Part shown: piece by piece, positions 61,189-64,000 of the stretch | Layout: each line of letters starts with the position of its first letter | How positions within the stretch are numbered: the stretch's first letter is position 1 | Assembly: GCF_023008545.1 (NCBI RefSeq) | Contig: NZ_CP095397.1 | Coordinates: forward strand, 3,337,199-3,401,198 | Length of the DNA stretch: 64,000 bases | Source: Natribaculum luteum | GTDB taxonomy: Archaea > Halobacteriota > Halobacteria > Halobacteriales > Natrialbaceae | Direction: 5' to 3' | Notes under the pieces: generated by a model | Databases searched by the model: none | What the model saw: the letters and a program-made list of their open reading frames with translations, nothing else | Told to the model about the DNA's origin: nothing | Position numbers and translations under genes: made by a program

Positions 61189-61395
61189 TATCGTCCCGAC
61201 TGCGGTGGATCGTTCTTGGCCGCGAAGACGATGTAGAACATCTCTTCGAGCTCGAAGCGACGCTGACCGAAGATCGTGTTCGTGAGGCCGCTGGAATCGG
61301 TCTCACACGCCTCGTACCAGTACCGTTGGCGTCTTTACCGGTCGTCTCGAGGCAGCACACCTTCGGCGTGGTCAACGCGACCGAACGGTCGTCCA
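61189..61395 (-). pseudogene. Frameshifted gene remnant of unknown family
   Basis: One minus frame reads RSVALTTPKVCCLETTGKDA, then the coding look passes to another frame: RYWYEACETDSSGLTNTIFG followed by QRRFELEEMFYIVFAAKNDP. The two halves adjoin near 61330-61340 and would form one protein if a base were changed. Neither half has a start or matching stop. I do not recognise the family. Confidence 0.45.
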
Positions 61396-61406
61396 GTCGC
61401 GACCGT

Positions 61407-62735
61407 TCAGTCCTTGTTCTCGGGCACCCAGTTGTGGAGCGAATCGCGGAAGATTTCCGCCACGTCCTCTTTCGTGACCGGACGCGGATTACAGCGAAGC
61501 AGCCGCTGCTGGTTCTCGACCGTCTGCGTGGCGAGCCAGTCGATCTCCTCTTCCGAAACGTCGGCGAGTTCGGCCAGCCCACTCGGAAGAACGTTCAGGT
61601 CCCGTTGCAGGTGGACGAACTCCTTTCTGGCCTCGTCGGCCGCCTCGCGAGTGCTCTTGCCCGACGTATCCGCTCCGAGCAACTCCGCGACCTCGACGAA
61701 TCGTTCGGGGTCGCTGGCGACGTTGTAGCCGAGCGTGCTCGCCGGAGTGAGGGCCGCGATGGTCTGGCCGTGGTAGGTGTGATAGCGATTCCCGACGGGG
61801 TAGGCCATCGCGTGACAGAGGCTCGCGCCTGCGGTTAGCCCCGATATGGCCCCGAACAGCGCTCCCTTGAGCATGTTCGCCCGTGCCTCGAGGTCGTCGC
61901 CGTTGTTGACGACCCGGCGGACGTTCCCGGAGAGCAATCGGATCGCCTTCCGGGAGAACATCTCGGTGAGATCGGTTCGGCCGGCGTACACCGGTCGCTC
62001 GCGCGGGTCGGTCGCCCGCAGAAGGTCGTCGAAGCGATGGGTGGTGTAGCCCTCGATCGCGTGACCGAGGGCGTCCATCGCCGTCTCCGCGGTCAGGTCC
62101 GGCGGCAGCGTCGTCGTGAACGTCGGGTCGAGGACCGCCGCGTCCGCGCGGACGTAGTTGCTCGAGATGCCCTCCTTGGTCTCTTTCTCCTCGACTGCGA
62201 AGATGGCCACCGGCGAGATCTCGGAGCCAGTGCCGGCCGTCGTCGGCATGAGGATCAGCGGCGGGCCGGCCTCGGTCAACGCCTCGCCCTCTCCGGTGGG
62301 TTCGGCGATGTAATCGAGCACCTCGCCGCCGTTGGCGATGATCGCCCGGGTCCCCTTCGCGATGTCGAGACAGCTCCCGCCGCCGAAGCCGACGTAGAAG
62401 TCGTAGCCCGCCTCGCCCTCGTTCTCGCGGACGAACGAGAGACACTCGTCGACGACCGCAGTCGAGGGCTCGCGCTCTGCGCCGTCCCAGACGGTGACGT
62501 CGTAGTCGGCCTCCTCGAGGTGCGCTTCGATGCGGTCGACGTGGCCGAGTTCGACGAGGTCCTCGTCGGTGACGAGCAGGCCGTGGGAACCCTCCTCGAC
62601 CCCGAGGTCCTCGAGCTGGTAGCCCAGCTCTTCGACGGCGTGAGGACCGAAGCGAATCTGTGGCATCTGGATGTTCCAGACGGTTTCGGGCGTCAACGCG
62701 TGGGACTCAGCCGAGACGGATCGCTCGTAGCTCAC
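61407..62735 (-). CDS. Iron-containing alcohol dehydrogenase (HOT/ADHFE1-like)
   Basis: The 442-residue enzyme starts at the GTG at 62735 (VSYERSVSAESHALTPETVW region). It has the GGGSCLDIAKG nucleotide motif, MPTTAGTGSEISPVAIFA, DALGHAIEGYTTHRFDD and the metal-binding His in LCHAMAYPVGNRYHTYHGQT. Length and the long insertion fit the hydroxyacid-oxoacid transhydrogenase branch. The GTG overlaps the stop of the MBL gene (GTGA), so the two are one operon. Confidence 0.86.
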   Translation of the reverse strand: MSYERSVSAESHALTPETVWNIQMPQIRFGPHAVEELGYQLEDLGVEEGSHGLLVTDEDLVELGHVDRIEAHLEEADYDVTVWDGAEREPSTAVVDECLSFVRENEGEAGYDFYVGFGGGSCLDIAKGTRAIIANGGEVLDYIAEPTGEGEALTEAGPPLILMPTTAGTGSEISPVAIFAVEEKETKEGISSNYVRADAAVLDPTFTTTLPPDLTAETAMDALGHAIEGYTTHRFDDLLRATDPRERPVYAGRTDLTEMFSRKAIRLLSGNVRRVVNNGDDLEARANMLKGALFGAISGLTAGASLCHAMAYPVGNRYHTYHGQTIAALTPASTLGYNVASDPERFVEVAELLGADTSGKSTREAADEARKEFVHLQRDLNVLPSGLAELADVSEEEIDWLATQTVENQQRLLRCNPRPVTKEDVAEIFRDSLHNWVPENKD

Positions 62736-63538
62736 TGCCCCCACCCCTCGCGAATCTCCTCGAACTGGTCGGCGTCGTGGCCCAGCACGACCTCGGCGTC
62801 GTGGCGCCGTTCGAGCGAGCGAATCAGCTCGAGGCTCTCGCGCCACTGAGTCTTGTCCCACACCAGCGGTCCACCGAGAGGGATCCCCTCCTCGTAGTTC
62901 GGCATCTGATAGAGCTGGTCGCCGGCGAAGACGATCGTTCCCTCGTCGTCGAGATGGATCATCGTCCCCGTGAGCCCCGGTGTGTGACCCGGGAGGTGGA
63001 CGAACTCCACGTCCTCGAAGTGCCGTTCGCGGTCGCGATGGAGGACGTGCCAGTTGAGGTCGTGATCGAAGTCTTCGAGGACGTAGGCGGCGCTCCCCTC
63101 GTCGCTCTTGGCGCTGTAGTAGGCGAACTTGAGCTCCTCTTCATGGACGAACACCGGAACGTCGGTGCCGTCGAAGAACTCGAGGCCGCCGGCGTGGTCG
63201 AGGTGGAGGTGCGTCTGGAAGACGTAGTCGATGTCCTCGATTCCGTAGCCCGCTCGCTCGAGGTCGTCGTCGAGGCGGTGCTCGTGGGCGTCGTGCGGGT
63301 AAAAGGCCTGGTAGAGCCCCTCTGGCCAGTGTCCCTCGAGGGCGTCGTGGTGGGAGCCAGTGTCCCAGAGAATCGTCCCCTCCGGATGGTCGATGACGAG
63401 ACTCCAGACGGGAATCTCGCCGTAGTCGACGTCGGGATTCCGTTCGTCGTGCGTCCCCAGAACCTTCCCCTCGACCATGTAATTCTGGTCGCATTTCAGT
63501 CCACCGCGATACAGAACGTCGATAGTTGCGTCTACCAT
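62732..63538 (-). CDS. MBL-fold lactonase-like hydrolase (AHL-lactonase family)
   Basis: The 268-residue protein has THLHLDHAGG (HxHxDH), LPGHTPGLTGTM, FAGDQLYQ and LGHDADQFEE, giving a complete dinuclear zinc set. It also has the N-terminal block WSLVIDHPEGTILWDTGSHH typical of N-acyl-homoserine-lactone lactonase-like proteins. Co-transcription with the alcohol dehydrogenase suggests it opens a lactone or thioester made or used by that enzyme; true quorum quenching is unproven. Confidence 0.84.
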   Translation of the reverse strand: MVDATIDVLYRGGLKCDQNYMVEGKVLGTHDERNPDVDYGEIPVWSLVIDHPEGTILWDTGSHHDALEGHWPEGLYQAFYPHDAHEHRLDDDLERAGYGIEDIDYVFQTHLHLDHAGGLEFFDGTDVPVFVHEEELKFAYYSAKSDEGSAAYVLEDFDHDLNWHVLHRDRERHFEDVEFVHLPGHTPGLTGTMIHLDDEGTIVFAGDQLYQMPNYEEGIPLGGPLVWDKTQWRESLELIRSLERRHDAEVVLGHDADQFEEIREGWGQ

Positions 63539-63619
63539 CGGTCGAACCTCGAAGGAGTGCCTACACCATTCTCCGTGAAAAGTATTTGCGTGTTGTTAAC
63601 ATGCATATTCTCGGCCGGT

Positions 63620-63642
63620 GAGAGCTACGAACTCGAGGAGGG
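63620..63642 (+). repeat. Copy of an internal ychF 3' segment (23 nt)
   Basis: Identical to 60171-60193, which encodes ESYELEEG near the ychF C-terminus. It lies in otherwise non-coding DNA before the DUF5518-like gene and marks a third trace of ychF-derived sequence. Confidence 0.75.
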
Positions 63643-63667
63643 GACGGCACTAACTGATCGACCCGTG

Positions 63668-64000
63668 TTAATTACTGGCGTGTCGAATACGAGGACCGTT
63701 CGCGACGATCCACTCGGCGACGATCGCACCGGCCATCGCGACCAGGAGGGAGAGTCCAACACCGACGGCGGCAACGACAGGTGTGAGGGCGGTAACCACG
63801 ACGGTGATCTCCAGAGACAAAGTCCGCACGATGGACGTCAGATAAGACAGTTGCCACAGGACGACTCCGATAGACGCCACAGCGCCCGCTCGTCTGCCAG
63901 CGCGGCGACTCGCCGTCGGCCGTTTGCTGTAGACGTATCCGACGACCAGGCCGGCGAACAGGAGGGGTGCCCCCGCGATGGCGTGCGGTTCTGACTCACC
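63668..64000 (-). CDS. Partial DUF5518-like membrane protein (runs off the window)
   Basis: The minus frame is open to the window edge. It reads HAIAGAPLLFAGLVVGYVYS, KRPTASRRAGRRAGAVASIG, then two further hydrophobic stretches ending IVANGPRIRHASN. Glycine-zipper-like membrane segments around a KRPT-R-AG motif resemble haloarchaeal DUF5518 proteins. The start codon lies beyond base 64000. Confidence 0.6.
   Translation of the reverse strand, partial: GESEPHAIAGAPLLFAGLVVGYVYSKRPTASRRAGRRAGAVASIGVVLWQLSYLTSIVRTLSLEITVVVTALTPVVAAVGVGLSLLVAMAGAIVAEWIVANGPRIRHASN

Overview
The window is chromosomal DNA of an extremely halophilic archaeon (class Halobacteria). It has very high GC with strong G/C third-position preference, acidic proteomes, leaderless starts about 25-30 nt after TATA-like boxes, Tat-type signal peptides on secreted proteins, and archaeal core genes (cbf5, transcription factor S, DUF106/EMC3, adk/cmk). 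PEP carboxylase and the general gene set would suit the Natrialbales, but I cannot fix the genus from sequence alone.

Layout. 1-9.1 kb: a decayed UspA-like gene, an amphi-Trp protein, an APC permease fused to two UspA domains, then the conserved informational cluster adk - EMC3-like - cmk - cbf5, with a large pilin-like surface protein convergent to adk. 9.1-19.6 kb: an acyl-CoA synthetase, an HTH-10 regulator, a DsrE-like Tat protein, a thiolase + DUF35 pair and a complete Liv-type ABC importer (livK-G-F-H-M), probably an uptake/acyl-CoA module. 19.6-35.8 kb: housekeeping and unknown genes (metallophosphoesterase, PNPOx-like, DUF502, a divergent tubulin/FtsZ homologue, MBL hydrolase, Nmad3-like, TRIC channel, ilvD, RFAP-synthase-like, tfs, ppc, MoxR). 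35.87 kb: tRNA-Ser(CGA), followed by two 101-bp direct repeats carrying its 3' end. 36.3-41.5 kb: small membrane proteins, a secreted beta-helix protein, leuA/cimA with a probable leaderless leader ORF, hpt and DUF192.

41.7-45.9 kb is the accessory highlight. Six tightly overlapping genes are divergent from a small gene across a repeat-rich operator. Two encode RAMP-like proteins (Cas7-like and Cas5-like, sharing a GGxRN[FY]GxG loop). One encodes a 219-residue stripped-down TnpB/Cas12-type RuvC nuclease with all catalytic residues, another is an uncharacterised 260-residue protein, and two are small proteins. No CRISPR array, Cas1/Cas2, Cas3 or Cas6 is visible. This matches the published idea of a haloarchaeal derived class 1 system (HRAMP), here combined with a miniature RuvC nuclease.

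46-64 kb: a phytoene-desaturase-like FAD enzyme, palindromic intergenic elements, an orphan IS200/IS605-type end, a REC-PAS-GAF histidine kinase, a bactofilin-like protein, a fixA-fixB-fixCX electron-transfer flavoprotein operon, a GNAT protein and ychF. Downstream of ychF lies a patchwork with duplicated pieces of the ychF 3' end, a Fic/Doc toxin flanked on both sides by copies of a 46-residue gene, a frameshifted gene remnant, and an MBL lactonase-like / iron alcohol dehydrogenase operon. The window ends inside a DUF5518-like membrane protein gene.
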